Origin: Streptomyces sp. NWU339
GTDB lineage: Bacteria > Actinomycetota > Actinomycetes > Streptomycetales > Streptomycetaceae
Direction of reading: 5' to 3'
Assembly (NCBI RefSeq): GCF_003143855.1
Contig: NZ_QFRK01000048.1
Location: 1 to 54,615, forward strand
Length of the DNA: 54,615 bases
The notes below the pieces were generated by a model. The model was not told where the DNA came from. It did not search any database and worked only from the letters and a program-made list of their open reading frames with translations. How positions within the stretch are numbered: position 1 is the stretch's first letter; the number at the start of each line of letters is the position of its first letter. Both the position numbers and the translations under genes were made by a program. Shown here piece by piece: positions 24,242-32,983 of this stretch.

Positions 24242-25409
24242 GTCGGTGAAACCCGGCGACGCCCGGCCGCGGGGGCGCACCGGCACCGGACGTCCGGTGC
24301 CGTCGGGCGCCCCCGCCTCGCGCCGCCGGCAGGGCGACGCCCTGCATCCCGGCGCCTGGTGGCTGTGGGCCCTGGCCCTCGGTGTCGCCGCCACCCGTAC
24401 CACCAACCCCCTGCTGCTCGCGCTCCTCGTCACCGTCTCCGCGTATGTCGTGGCCGCCCGCCGCCCGAACGCGCCCTGGGCCCGCTCCTACGGCGCGTTC
24501 GTCAAGCTGGCGCTCGCCGTGCTCGCCATCCGCCTGCTCTTCGCGATCGTCCTCGGCTCCCCCGTACCCGGCACGCATGTGCTCGTCGATCTGCCCGAAG
24601 TCCCGCTCCCCGACTGGGCGCAGGGCATCCGCCTGGGCGGCGAGGTCACGGCCGAGGCCCTCACGTTCGCCCTGTACGACGGCCTGAAACTGGCCACGCT
24701 GCTCATCTGCGTCGGCGCCGCGAACGCCCTCGCCAACCCCTCCCGTCTGCTGAAGTCCCTGCCCGGCGCCCTGTACGAGACGGGGGTGGCCGTCGTCGTG
24801 GCGCTGACGTTCGCGCCGAACCTGATCGCGGACGTCCAGCGGCTGCGCGCCGCCCGTCGGCTGCGGGGCCGCCCCGACCGGGGTGTCCGGGGGCTGCTGC
24901 AGGTCGGACTGCCGGTCCTGGAGGGCGCGTTGGAGCGTTCGGTCGCGCTCGCCGCCGCGATGGACGCCCGCGGTTACGGCCGTACCGCGCAGGTCCCGGC
25001 CGGGATCCGCCGCACCACCGCCGCCCTCACCCTCGGCGGGCTGCTCGGCGTCTGCGCCGGAACGTACGGACTGCTCACCGCCGAGGGCGCCGTCCACGGC
25101 CTGCCCTTGCTCCTGGCCGGTCTCGCCGCCGCGCTCGCGGGCCTGTGGCTGGGCGGCCGGCGTTCCCTGCGCACCCGTTACCGACCGGACCGCTGGGACG
25201 CCCGCGCCTGGCTGGTCGCCGGCTCCGGCGCGGCGGTCGCGGCGCTGCTCGCGCTCGCCGCCGCACGCGATCCGGCGGCCCTGCACCCCGGTGTGGTGCC
25301 GCTGGTCGCGCCCGCGCTCCCCCTGTGGCCGGCGGCGGCCGTACTGATCGGCCTGCTCCCCGCCTTCGTCACCCCCGCACCCGAGGACACCGGCAAGGAG
25401 CCGTCGTGA
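24234..25409 (+). CDS. ECF transporter T component (CbiQ family)
   Basis: About 391 residues; the membrane scaffold of an energy-coupling factor importer. A hydrophilic Arg/Pro-rich N-terminus precedes helices beginning at WLWALALGVAATRTTNPLLL. The coupling helices carry the family Ala-Arg-Gly signatures: AARRLRGRP and AMDARGYGR, which dock on the two ATPases. Three further helices follow, longer than in most CbiQ proteins. Start is uncertain: GTG 24234 (8-bp overlap with the SCO2322-type gene) or GTG 24246. Its stop overlaps the ATPase start (GTGA). Confidence 0.88.
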   Translation: MPRSVKPGDARPRGRTGTGRPVPSGAPASRRRQGDALHPGAWWLWALALGVAATRTTNPLLLALLVTVSAYVVAARRPNAPWARSYGAFVKLALAVLAIRLLFAIVLGSPVPGTHVLVDLPEVPLPDWAQGIRLGGEVTAEALTFALYDGLKLATLLICVGAANALANPSRLLKSLPGALYETGVAVVVALTFAPNLIADVQRLRAARRLRGRPDRGVRGLLQVGLPVLEGALERSVALAAAMDARGYGRTAQVPAGIRRTTAALTLGGLLGVCAGTYGLLTAEGAVHGLPLLLAGLAAALAGLWLGGRRSLRTRYRPDRWDARAWLVAGSGAAVAALLALAAARDPAALHPGVVPLVAPALPLWPAAAVLIGLLPAFVTPAPEDTGKEPS

Positions 25410-27082
25410 TCCGCTTCGAGAACGTCTCCGTGACGTACGACGGCATGCCCGAACCCTCCGTACGGGGCGTCGACTTCGAGGTGCTGGAGGGTGAACTCGT
25501 CCTGCTCGCCGGTCCGTCCGGGGTCGGCAAGTCCACCGTACTGGGCGCGGTCAGCGGCCTCGTCCCGCACTTCACCGGCGGCACTCTGCACGGCAGGGTC
25601 ACGGTGGCCGGCCGCGACACCCGCACCCACAAGCCGCGCGAACTCGCCGATGTCGTGGGCACGGTGGGTCAGGACCCGCTGTCCCATTTCGTGACGGACG
25701 TGGTCGAGGACGAACTCGCCTACGGCATGGAGTCGTTGGGTCTGCCTCCGGACGTGATGCGGCGCCGCGTCGAGGAGACCCTGGATCTGCTGGGCCTGGC
25801 CGGCCTGCGCGACCGTCCCATCTCGACGCTCTCCGGCGGCCAGCAGCAGCGGGTCGCCATCGGCTCGGTGCTCACCCCGCACCCGCGGGTGCTGGTCCTG
25901 GACGAACCGACGTCCGCGCTGGACCCCGCGGCGGCCGAGGAGGTCCTCGCGGTCCTCCAGCGCCTGGTCCACGACCTCGGCACCACCGTCCTCATGGCCG
26001 AGCACCGGCTGGAACGCGTCATCCAGTACGCCGACCAGGTGGCGCTGCTGCCGGGGCCGGGCGAGCCCCCGCTGCTCGGCACGCCGGCCGAGGTGATGGC
26101 GGTTTCCCCGGTGTTCCCGCCGGTGGTGGCGCTGGGCCGGCTCGCGGGGTGGTCCCCGCTGCCGCTGACCGTGCGGGACGCACGCCGTCGGGCGGCCGGT
26201 CTGCGGGAGCGGCTGGCCGACGCGGCGAGGCCGCCGCGGGAGCCCGCCCGGGAGACCGCCGAGGACGCGGCGCCCGCGCCCTTTGGTCGGCGCCTGTTCA
26301 AGCGCACCGAGACGGACGCCTCGACTCCCGCCCCCGTGGCGGAAGTCCGCTCCCTCGCCGTCCGCCGTGACCGCATCCAGGCCCTGCGCCACATCGACCT
26401 GACGGTCGCCCCCGGCGAGACGGTCGCCCTGATGGGCCGCAACGGCGCCGGGAAGTCGACGCTGCTCGGCGCCCTCGTCGGCCTGGTCGAACCGTCCGCC
26501 GGTTCGGTCCGCACCGGTGACGCCGTGCCCCACCGCACCCGTCCCCGCGACCTGGTCCGCCGGGTGGGACTCGTCCCGCAGGAGCCGCGCGACCTGCTGT
26601 ACGCGGACACGGTCGGCGCGGAGTGCGCCGCCGCGGACCGGGACGCGGAGGCGGAGGCGGGCACCTGCCGCGCCCTACTGTCGGAGCTGCTCCCCGGGGT
26701 CGCGGACGACACGCACCCCCGTGACCTGTCCGAGGGCCAGCGCCTGGCCCTCGCCCTGGCCGTCGTCCTCACCGCCCGCCCGCCCCTGCTCCTCCTCGAC
26801 GAGCCGACCCGCGGCCTGGACTACGCGGCGAAGGCCCGCCTGGTCGCCGTACTGCGGGGGCTGGCCGCCGAGGGCCACGCCATCGTCCTGGCCACGCACG
26901 ACGTGGAACTGGCGGCGGAACTCGCCCACCGGGTGGTCCTGCTCGCCGAGGGCGAGGTCATCGCCGACGGTCCGGCGGCCGAGGTGGTCGTCGCGTCACC
27001 GTCCTTCGCCCCCCAGGTGGCGAAGGTCCTGGCCCCGCAGCAGTGGCTCACGGTCTCCCAGGTGCGGGCGGCCCTGTCATGA
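25406..27082 (+). CDS. ECF transporter fused A-A' ATPase
   Basis: A 558-residue protein with two ABC ATPase domains. Domain 1: Walker A AGPSGVGKST (about 35-44), signature LSGGQQQR, Walker B VLVLDEPTSALD, and the H-loop MAEHRLERV. Domain 2: Walker A MGRNGAGKST (about 343-352), a less usual signature LSEGQRLA, Walker B LLLLDEPTRGLD and ATHDVEL. Between them is an Ala/Pro/Arg-rich linker. It supplies ATP hydrolysis for the ECF importer. GTG start with AAGGAG 5 bases upstream; both ends overlap the neighbours by 4 bp, so subunit ratios are set by translational coupling. Confidence 0.93.
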   Translation: MIRFENVSVTYDGMPEPSVRGVDFEVLEGELVLLAGPSGVGKSTVLGAVSGLVPHFTGGTLHGRVTVAGRDTRTHKPRELADVVGTVGQDPLSHFVTDVVEDELAYGMESLGLPPDVMRRRVEETLDLLGLAGLRDRPISTLSGGQQQRVAIGSVLTPHPRVLVLDEPTSALDPAAAEEVLAVLQRLVHDLGTTVLMAEHRLERVIQYADQVALLPGPGEPPLLGTPAEVMAVSPVFPPVVALGRLAGWSPLPLTVRDARRRAAGLRERLADAARPPREPARETAEDAAPAPFGRRLFKRTETDASTPAPVAEVRSLAVRRDRIQALRHIDLTVAPGETVALMGRNGAGKSTLLGALVGLVEPSAGSVRTGDAVPHRTRPRDLVRRVGLVPQEPRDLLYADTVGAECAAADRDAEAEAGTCRALLSELLPGVADDTHPRDLSEGQRLALALAVVLTARPPLLLLDEPTRGLDYAAKARLVAVLRGLAAEGHAIVLATHDVELAAELAHRVVLLAEGEVIADGPAAEVVVASPSFAPQVAKVLAPQQWLTVSQVRAALS

Positions 27083-27930
27083 CCCCCGCACGTACCCCGA
27101 CCGCCCTCACCGGCGCGCAGCGCCAGGCGCGGGCCGTCCGGCTGGGACCGCGTTCGCTCCTGGCGCTGGCCCTGGTGAGCGCGGTGGGCGTGGCCGCCTT
27201 CGGCTGGCCCTTCCTGGCCCCGCCCGCCTCCACCCTCAACGCCCACGCGCAGGACGCGCCGTGGCTCTTCGCGGGGCTGCTGGTGCTGCTGGTCGCGGTG
27301 GTGGCGGCGACGATCTCGGAGTCGGGCCTCGGCCCGAAGGCGGTCGCGATGCTGGGCGTCCTGGCGGCGACGGGCGCGGCCCTGCGCCCCATCGGCGCGG
27401 GGACGGCCGGTCTGGAACCCATGTTCTTCCTGATGGTGCTGAGCGGCCGGGTCCTCGGTCCCGGCTTCGGCTTCGTGCTCGGCTCGGTGACGATGTTCGC
27501 GTCCGCGCTGCTCACGGGCGGGGTCGGCCCGTGGCTCCCGTTCCAGATGCTGGCGATGGGCTGGTTCACGATGGGCGCGGGCCTGCTCCCGGGCCCGGAC
27601 CGCCTCCGGGGCCGCGCCGAGCTGTGGATGCTCGCCGCCTACGGCTTTCTGGCGGCCTTCGCCTACGGCACGGTGATGAACATGGCGGGCTGGCCCTTCA
27701 TGGCCGCCCTCGCCTCGAACATCTCCTTCGACCCGGACGCGTCGGTCCCCGCCAACCTGGCCCGCTTCATGGCGTACTGCCTGGCCACGTCCCTCGGCTG
27801 GGACCTGGGCCGGGCCCTGCTCACCGTCGTCCTGGCCCTGACCCTGGGCGCCCCGGTCCTCCGCGCCCTGCGCCGTGCCACCCGCCGAGCGGCTTTCGAG
27901 ACGCCGGTCACTTTTACGGGGCACCGCTGA
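27079..27930 (+). CDS. ECF transporter S component, putative cobalamin-specific (CbrT-like)
   Basis: A 283-residue integral membrane protein with about six helices, among them LLALALVSAVGVAAFGWPF, LFAGLLVLLVAVVAATIS, FGFVLGSVTMFASALL and WMLAAYGFLAAFAYGTVMN. The motif GRVLGPGFGFVLGSVTMFASALLTGGVGPWLPFQML is characteristic of the substrate-binding S subunits grouped with CbrT. ATG overlaps the ATPase stop (ATGA). The riboswitch at the head of the operon implies cobalamin or a precursor such as cobinamide as substrate. Cobalt is less likely because no CbiM/CbiN-type gene is present. Confidence 0.88.
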   Translation: MTPARTPTALTGAQRQARAVRLGPRSLLALALVSAVGVAAFGWPFLAPPASTLNAHAQDAPWLFAGLLVLLVAVVAATISESGLGPKAVAMLGVLAATGAALRPIGAGTAGLEPMFFLMVLSGRVLGPGFGFVLGSVTMFASALLTGGVGPWLPFQMLAMGWFTMGAGLLPGPDRLRGRAELWMLAAYGFLAAFAYGTVMNMAGWPFMAALASNISFDPDASVPANLARFMAYCLATSLGWDLGRALLTVVLALTLGAPVLRALRRATRRAAFETPVTFTGHR

Positions 27931-28289
27931 GTAATCGCCCCGCACGCCCACGGTGACGGCGACGGCCGACCACGGTGAACCACCCCACATGACCTCGATC
28001 ACATACGAAGCGGTGTCGTAGCCCTCAGCGCGCCCCGCTCCTCTTCCTCCGCCCCCTCCGAACTGCGCGCATGGCCACGGACCGCACGCCGACAAACCGC
28101 ACCGAATGCGACCACCAATAGTAAATACGGTCATTGCGGACGAACCCTCGGAACTGCTTCTGTGGAGCAGTCGCCAGGCGCCGACGTGCCCCCACGGGCC
28201 GCGGCGCCGACGTATGCCCCGCCCCCGCACCATGTGCGGTCCGGCACCGGGCCCACGGCGACCGCCCTGCACCCGAAGAAAGGCCCCAC
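27931..28289. other. 359-bp intergenic region, no gene seen
   Basis: Between the S-component stop and the transglycosylase start. It contains an AT-richer patch around 28110-28140 (CCAATAGTAAATACGG) that may hold the transglycosylase promoter, and GCCGACGT twice (28180 and 28207 regions). I looked for the conserved core of a c-di-AMP (ydaO) riboswitch, which precedes similar wall-hydrolase genes in Streptomyces, and did not find it. No convincing terminator hairpin was found. Confidence 0.5.
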
Positions 28290-28706
28290 GTGTCCGCCGT
28301 TTCCATCCTCCGCGCCGTCGCCACCCCGAAGAAGGCCCTCGCCGGTGCCGCCCTCGCCGCCGCGACCTGCGGCACGCTGATCGCCGCCACCCCCGCGCAG
28401 GCGGCCACCACGACCACGGGCTCGGCCCAGGCGACCGCGCAGCAGATGATCGGTGACTCGGCGCAGTACCAGTGCTTCTCCAACATCGTCCAGCGTGAGA
28501 GCAACTGGAACCCGACCGCCACCAACGCCTCCAGCGGCGCCTACGGCCTGGTCCAGGCCCTGCCCGCCACCAAGATGGCCTCGGCCGGTTCCGACTGGAA
28601 GACCAACCCCTCCACCCAGATCAAGTGGGGTCTCGGCTACATGAACGAGCGCTACGGCAGCCCCTGCGAGGCCTGGGACTTCTGGCAGTCCAACAACTGG
28701 TACTGA
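28290..28706 (+). CDS. Secreted transglycosylase-like (lysozyme-fold) protein
   Basis: A 138-residue secreted protein of the goose-lysozyme/soluble lytic transglycosylase fold (transglycosylase SLT family). Signal peptide about 1-38 (ends AQAAT). The catalytic Glu is in IVQRESNWNPTATN, followed by the family motif SSGAYGLVQALPATKM and the C-terminal IKWGLGYMNERYGSPCEAWDFW; two cysteines (CFSNI and SPCEAW) may pair. It cleaves the glycan strands of peptidoglycan during growth or sporulation. GTG at 28290 with AAAGG about 7 bases upstream. It has no LysM domain, unlike larger paralogues. Confidence 0.9.
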   Translation: MSAVSILRAVATPKKALAGAALAAATCGTLIAATPAQAATTTTGSAQATAQQMIGDSAQYQCFSNIVQRESNWNPTATNASSGAYGLVQALPATKMASAGSDWKTNPSTQIKWGLGYMNERYGSPCEAWDFWQSNNWY

Positions 28707-28753
28707 TCCACCCGGCACCAGCCCCCCTGCACCACCCGCACCACCCCGCATAC

Positions 28754-28794
28754 CGAAGGCGGCGGCCCCCTGATCCCCGGGGCCGCCGCCTTCG
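28754..28794. terminator. Intrinsic hairpin terminator (bidirectional)
   Basis: A perfect 16-bp stem (28754-28769 with 28779-28794) and 9-base loop between the convergent transglycosylase and PAP2 genes. Confidence 0.85.
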
Positions 28795-28878
28795 CCGTTC
28801 ACACCGATCCCTGAGAACGCCAGGAGAGTCGGCGTGTCGAGGACGAGACGGTGGAGGGCGGCCCGGCCGTCGGGCCGG

Positions 28879-29619
28879 TCAGGCGCGCTCCTTCTCCGAC
28901 CGCTCCGGTCTCTCCGCCCGCTCCGGGCTCGCCGCCTGGTGCGGTACCACCGGTGCGCCCTCGGTCACGGGCGCCGCGGCCATGGTCGTGCGGGCGCGGG
29001 GGCCCTGGAAGAGGTGGGTCAGGCCGAAGCCGGCGGCGACGACCAGAGCGCCGCCGACCGCGTCCAGGACCCAGTGGTTGCCGGTGGCGACGATCGCGGC
29101 GGCCGTGAACAGGGGGTGCAGCAGGCCGAGTGCCTTCATCCACAGCTTCGGGGCGATGATCGCGATGACCACGCCGCACCACAGGGACCAGCCGAAGTGC
29201 AGGGACGGCATCGCCGCGTACTGGTTGGTGAGGGCGGTGAGGGTGCCGTAGTCCGGCTTGGAGAAGTCCTGGACGCCGTGCACGGTGTCGATGATCCCGA
29301 GGTTCGGCATCAGGCGCGGCGGGGTCAGCGGGTAGAGCCAGAAGCCGAGCAGGGCGAGCAGGGTGGCGAAGCCGAGGCTCGCGCGGGCCCAGCGGTAGTC
29401 GACCGGGCGGCGCCAGTACAGCAGCCCGAGGACCGTGAGCGGGACGAGGAAGTGGAACGACGTGTAGTAGAAGTCGAAGAAGTTCCGCAGCCAGTCGATC
29501 TCCACGACGGCGTGGTTGACCGCGTGCTCGATGTCCAGGTGGAGCACGCGCTCGAGGTCGAGGATCTGCTGGGCGTGCTCCTCCGCGCGCTCCCTGCCGC
29601 CGGTCGCCGCGAGCCGCAC
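28879..29619 (-). CDS. PAP2 superfamily membrane phosphatase / AUR1-like enzyme
   Basis: A 246-residue polytopic protein with about six helices. The PAP2 active-site motifs are reduced to the inositol-phosphotransferase type: AAMPSLHFGWS carries the catalytic His and GNHWVLDAVGG the second His and Asp, as in AUR1-like phosphoinositol transferases of actinobacteria. It could act on phosphatidylinositol or a polyprenyl phosphate. The only possible start upstream of the in-frame stop is GTG 29619. It lies 15 bp after the GT87 gene, so the two form an operon, which suggests a shared role in polyprenyl-linked or lipid-linked glycan metabolism. The last 40 residues are charged and repetitive (ASPERAERPERSE). 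Confidence 0.87.
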   Translation of the reverse strand: MRLAATGGRERAEEHAQQILDLERVLHLDIEHAVNHAVVEIDWLRNFFDFYYTSFHFLVPLTVLGLLYWRRPVDYRWARASLGFATLLALLGFWLYPLTPPRLMPNLGIIDTVHGVQDFSKPDYGTLTALTNQYAAMPSLHFGWSLWCGVVIAIIAPKLWMKALGLLHPLFTAAAIVATGNHWVLDAVGGALVVAAGFGLTHLFQGPRARTTMAAAPVTEGAPVVPHQAASPERAERPERSEKERA

Positions 29620-29634
29620 CTGGGAGTAGGCGGC

Positions 29635-30957
29635 TTAGGTGACCCGGATCAGCAGCAGCTCCAGCAGCAGGTTGGGGCGGCTCAGGACCCGGCGCAGGAA
29701 CGGCAGCGGCGGGACGTGCCGGAAGCGGGTCGGGACGGGCGGGGCGTACCGGGTCGGGACGGGTGAGCCGAAGTACGGCGAGGTGCGCGACAGGAACGGG
29801 ATCACCGTGGCGGCGGCGAGCGCGGCGAGCAGCACCACGTTGTCGCGGACGGGGTGGAGGACCGCCAGGTTCGGCAGGATCATCTGGGCGGGCAGCGTCA
29901 TCACCAGGACGACGGCCACCGGCCACAGCAGCCGGTCACCGGCGCGTCTGCCGACGGTGCCGACGAGGGCGAGCAGCACCCACAGCAGCTGGTGCTGCCA
30001 CGCGGTCGGGGAGACGGCGATGGCCGCGCAGCCGGTGATCGCGACCGCGAGCAGCAGCTGGCCGTCGTGGGCGTAGCGGACGGCGCGGCGCAGACCGAGC
30101 GTCGCGACGGCCGCGCCGAGCAGCAGGAAGAGCCCGACCTCGACGGGCCCTTCAAGGCCGAGGCGGAGCAGGGCGCCGTGCAGGGACTGGTTGGCGAGGT
30201 CGTCGGCCCGGCCACCGAGGCCCACGCCCGCCATGTGGCGCACCCAGTAGGTGTACGAGTCCTGCGGCATCGCGGCCCAGGTGAGCGCGGTGCTCGCGGC
30301 GAAGGTGACGCCGGAGGCCGCGGCGGCCCGGCGGCGGCCGGTGAACCACAGCAGCGGGGCGAAGAGCAGCAGGGTGGGCTGGAGGGCGGCGGCGACACCG
30401 ATCAGCACCCCGCCGGCCCGCTGCCCGCGGGCGACGAAGCAGCCGAGCAGGACGAGCAGGACGGGGATGACGCTGGTCTGGCCGAGCCACAGCGTGTTGC
30501 GCACGGGCAGCGACAGCATGAGCAGGCTGACCGCGACCGGCGCGGCCAGCAGCGCCGTGCGCCGGCCGACCGGCTGGGGCAGGGCGCGGACGGCGACCAG
30601 ACCGAGGGCGACGACCAGCAGCAGCGTGCCGAAGGTCCAGCCCCAGCCCAGGGCCTGTTCGGCGGATCTGCTGAGCGGTTTGAGGACGAGCCCGCCGAAG
30701 GGGGTGCCGGTGAAGCGGGTCGACTCGTAGAGCGAGCCGCTGGCCTGCAGCACCCCGTCGTGCCCGAACCAGGTCTCGAGGTCCGTGAGCCGTTCCCCGC
30801 GCGGGGTGGTCAGGACGGCGACGACCTGTCGTACGACCAGGACGGCGGCGAGCAGCCACAGTCCGAGGCGCGCCGTGTGCAGACGTGTCCGGGTACCGTC
30901 GACGGTCGTGGCTCCGAACGCCTCCGCCGGTCGCCCCCTGTGTGCCGCGTTCGCCAC
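29635..30957 (-). CDS. GT87 family polyprenyl-phosphate mannosyltransferase-like protein
   Basis: A 440-residue integral membrane glycosyltransferase of the GT-C class (DUF2029/GT87) with 10 or more helices. Family members use polyprenyl-phosphate mannose or arabinose to extend cell-envelope glycolipids on the outer face. A charged periplasmic loop (LTDLETWFGHDGVL) follows the first helix, as in GT-C enzymes where an acidic loop is catalytic, and WLGQTSVIPVLLVLLGC and SPTAWQHQLLWVLLAL are family-like. GTG at 30957 was chosen because GGAGG lies upstream and the first helix starts about 30 residues later; a longer frame upstream has no ribosome site. Confidence 0.82.
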   Translation of the reverse strand: MANAAHRGRPAEAFGATTVDGTRTRLHTARLGLWLLAAVLVVRQVVAVLTTPRGERLTDLETWFGHDGVLQASGSLYESTRFTGTPFGGLVLKPLSRSAEQALGWGWTFGTLLLVVALGLVAVRALPQPVGRRTALLAAPVAVSLLMLSLPVRNTLWLGQTSVIPVLLVLLGCFVARGQRAGGVLIGVAAALQPTLLLFAPLLWFTGRRRAAAASGVTFAASTALTWAAMPQDSYTYWVRHMAGVGLGGRADDLANQSLHGALLRLGLEGPVEVGLFLLLGAAVATLGLRRAVRYAHDGQLLLAVAITGCAAIAVSPTAWQHQLLWVLLALVGTVGRRAGDRLLWPVAVVLVMTLPAQMILPNLAVLHPVRDNVVLLAALAAATVIPFLSRTSPYFGSPVPTRYAPPVPTRFRHVPPLPFLRRVLSRPNLLLELLLIRVT

Positions 30958-31272
30958 GCCTCGTCGGCCTCCCGCCCCGTCGGTCCCACACGTCCCCCGC
31001 GTGGGGGTACCTCCGCAAACCCTATGAGGCCCGCGCCGCCCCCGGAAGGAGACGCAGGCAACCCCCGTTTCACCTGACGTCCGTCCTGCTTTGGTCCTGC
31101 CTTTGGTCCGGCTTCGATCCCGGAAGACGATGGACGGCGGGGGGTCGGGTTGCCCGCGGGGACGCGAGACGGACCACATGGGAGGGTTGGTGACGTCGTG
31201 CTCATCGGCCGCACGAGCCGGCTGAGCCAGCCACCGGACCGACCGGACGGAGAAGGACGAGAGGTGAAGGGC
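30958..31272. other. 315-bp divergent intergenic region
   Basis: Between the divergent GT87 and O-methyltransferase genes. It contains a small hairpin CACG-TCCCCCG-CGTG near 30989 and a near-repeat of TTTGGTCC (around 31090 and 31103). Both promoters should lie here, but no -35/-10 pair stands out. No gene seen. Confidence 0.5.
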
Positions 31273-31944
31273 ATGAGCGAATCGCAGCTCTGGCGCGCGG
31301 TGGACGACTACTTCGCCGCCCGCCTCGCACCCGACGACGAGGCTCTGGCGGCCGCCCTGCGGGACAGCGAGGCCGCCGGGCTCCCGCCCATCGCCGTCAC
31401 CCCCAACCAGGGCAAGCTGCTCCAGCTCCTCGCTCAGACGCAGGGCGCCCGGTACGTCCTGGAGATCGGCACCCTCGGCGGCTACAGCACCATCTGGCTG
31501 GCCCGCGCCCTCCCGGCCGACGGGCGGCTGATCACGCTGGAGTACGAGCCGCTCCACGCCGAGGTCGCCACCCGCAACATCGGCCGCGCGGGCCTGGACC
31601 GGCTCGTCGAGGTGCGGGTGGGTCCGGCGCTGGAGTCGCTGCCCCGGCTGGCCGACGAGAACCCGCCCCCGTTCGACCTGGTCTTCATCGACGCCGACAA
31701 GGTCAACAACCCGCACTACCTGGAGTGGGCCCTGAGGCTCACCCGCGCGGGCAGCCTGATCGTCCTCGACAACGTCGTCCGGGGCGGCCGGGTGATCGAC
31801 GCGGAGAGCACCTCCCCGGACGTGCTGGGCACCCGCGCCGCCCTCGACCTGATCGGCAGCCACCCGAGGCTGGCCGGTACGGCGATCCAGACGGTCGGCG
31901 GCAAGGGCTACGACGGCTTCGCGCTGGCGCGGGTGCTGGAGTGA
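31273..31944 (+). CDS. Caffeoyl-CoA-type O-methyltransferase
   Basis: A 223-residue SAM- and metal-dependent O-methyltransferase (Methyltransf_3). Motif I VLEIGTLGGYSTIWLARAL (about 57-75), strand 2 LITLEYEP, then the metal-binding signature FDLVFIDADKVNNPHYLEW with the Asp/Asp/Asn ligands, and IVLDNVVRGG. Bacterial members methylate catechol-like or phenolic compounds; the substrate here is unknown. I chose ATG 31273 with GAGAGG 8 bases upstream; GTG 31264 would add three residues. Divergent from GT87. Confidence 0.92.
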   Translation: MSESQLWRAVDDYFAARLAPDDEALAAALRDSEAAGLPPIAVTPNQGKLLQLLAQTQGARYVLEIGTLGGYSTIWLARALPADGRLITLEYEPLHAEVATRNIGRAGLDRLVEVRVGPALESLPRLADENPPPFDLVFIDADKVNNPHYLEWALRLTRAGSLIVLDNVVRGGRVIDAESTSPDVLGTRAALDLIGSHPRLAGTAIQTVGGKGYDGFALARVLE

Positions 31945-31974
31945 GCCGGTGGGCCCTCGCGGTGCCCGCCGGTC

Positions 31975-32367
31975 TCACACCTCGTGGTAGAAGCCCACGT
32001 TGACGCTGCGCGGGGCGGCACGGTCCAGGATGACGACCTCGCCGTTGCCGCCCCGGGGCAGCGCGACGCTGCCGCCGTAGGCGACCGGGTGGACCTGCTC
32101 ACCGACGGTCAGCCGGACCTCGGAGGACGGCTCGGGCAGCGAGCCGCGCAGCCAGCTCAGATACCAGGTGCCGTCCTGGGCGCACTGGAACTCCAGATGG
32201 ACCCTGGACACGAACAGCCAGTCGTCCGGCGTGGAGAGCCGGCACACCGACCTGTCCCGCCCCACCCGCAGCACGGCACCCGGCTCGCTCGGCGCGTCGG
32301 CCATGAGCATGCCGGCCGTGGCCCCCGATTCCTCCGCGGACACGGCGGCCATGGTGAGTTCGAGCAC
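31975..32367 (-). CDS. FHA-like domain protein
   Basis: A 130-residue protein. The segment LRVGRDRSVCRLSTPDDWLFVSRVHLEFQ has the forkhead-associated pattern (GR near the first strand, then S-R-x-H), and ends with YHEV. FHA domains bind phosphothreonine peptides, linking to Ser/Thr kinases. The start GTG has GGAGGAG 5 bases upstream; a longer reading frame upstream has unusual composition and no site. It is convergent with the O-methyltransferase and divergent from the DUF1992 gene. The family call is moderately certain because the remaining strands are degenerate. Confidence 0.75.
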   Translation of the reverse strand: MLELTMAAVSAEESGATAGMLMADAPSEPGAVLRVGRDRSVCRLSTPDDWLFVSRVHLEFQCAQDGTWYLSWLRGSLPEPSSEVRLTVGEQVHPVAYGGSVALPRGGNGEVVILDRAAPRSVNVGFYHEV

Positions 32368-32518
32368 GTGCGCTCCTCCTGAGACGTCCTGGCGGGCCGG
32401 GGGCCGGCCCTGCGGCGGCCGGAACGGCCTGGCGCGGCGACCGGTACGACTCGCTCGCTGCCGCCGAATGATAAAACGCCCGGTTCCACCGCGTCTGCCC
32501 GGTGGGCACAATGGTCAT

Positions 32519-32953
32519 ATGACCGAGCGAAAGCCGCCGGGCGTCGACTTCGAGTCCTGGGTGGACAAGCAGATCCGTGACGCCGAGGCGCGCGGGGAGT
32601 TCGAACGGCTGCCGGGAGCGGGCAAGCCGCTGCCCCCTGACATGGAGTCCCCGTACGACGAGTTGTGGTGGGTCAGGCGGAAGCTGGCCCGCGAGGGCCA
32701 CTCCGTGCTGCCGCCGACGCTGGCCCTGCGCAAGGAGGCCGAGGACGCCCTGGCGGCGGCCTACGCGGCCCCCTCCGAACGGATCGTCCGGAAGATCATC
32801 ACGGACGTCAACGCCAAGATCCGCGACATGATGTTCAAGCCCCCGCCCGGCCCCCCGCTGGGCAAGAAGCCGTACGACGTCGAGGACGTCGTACGGCAGT
32901 GGCGGGAGCGCCGGACGGGGGCGGGGGACGGGCCGCAGGGCCCGCCCGCCTGA
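32519..32953 (+). CDS. DUF1992 (DnaJ-homologue subfamily C member 28-like) protein
   Basis: A 144-residue protein of the DUF1992 family. The signature is in the first 60 residues: VDKQIRDAEARGEFERLPGAGKPLP and the downstream LAREGHSVLPPTLALRKE, with a helical middle and a Pro-rich KPPPGPPLGKKPYD. The bacterial family has no J domain; its function is not established. A CACAAT -10-like box at 32507-32512 lies 6 bases before the ATG, so translation may be leaderless. Confidence 0.88.
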   Translation: MTERKPPGVDFESWVDKQIRDAEARGEFERLPGAGKPLPPDMESPYDELWWVRRKLAREGHSVLPPTLALRKEAEDALAAAYAAPSERIVRKIITDVNAKIRDMMFKPPPGPPLGKKPYDVEDVVRQWRERRTGAGDGPQGPPA

Positions 32954-32983
32954 CAGCCCGCCGGTTGCTCGGAGCGGTCCCGG

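Noticed and set aside
27931..28289. A c-di-AMP riboswitch upstream of the transglycosylase.
   Set aside because: No conserved ydaO-type core was found on either strand.
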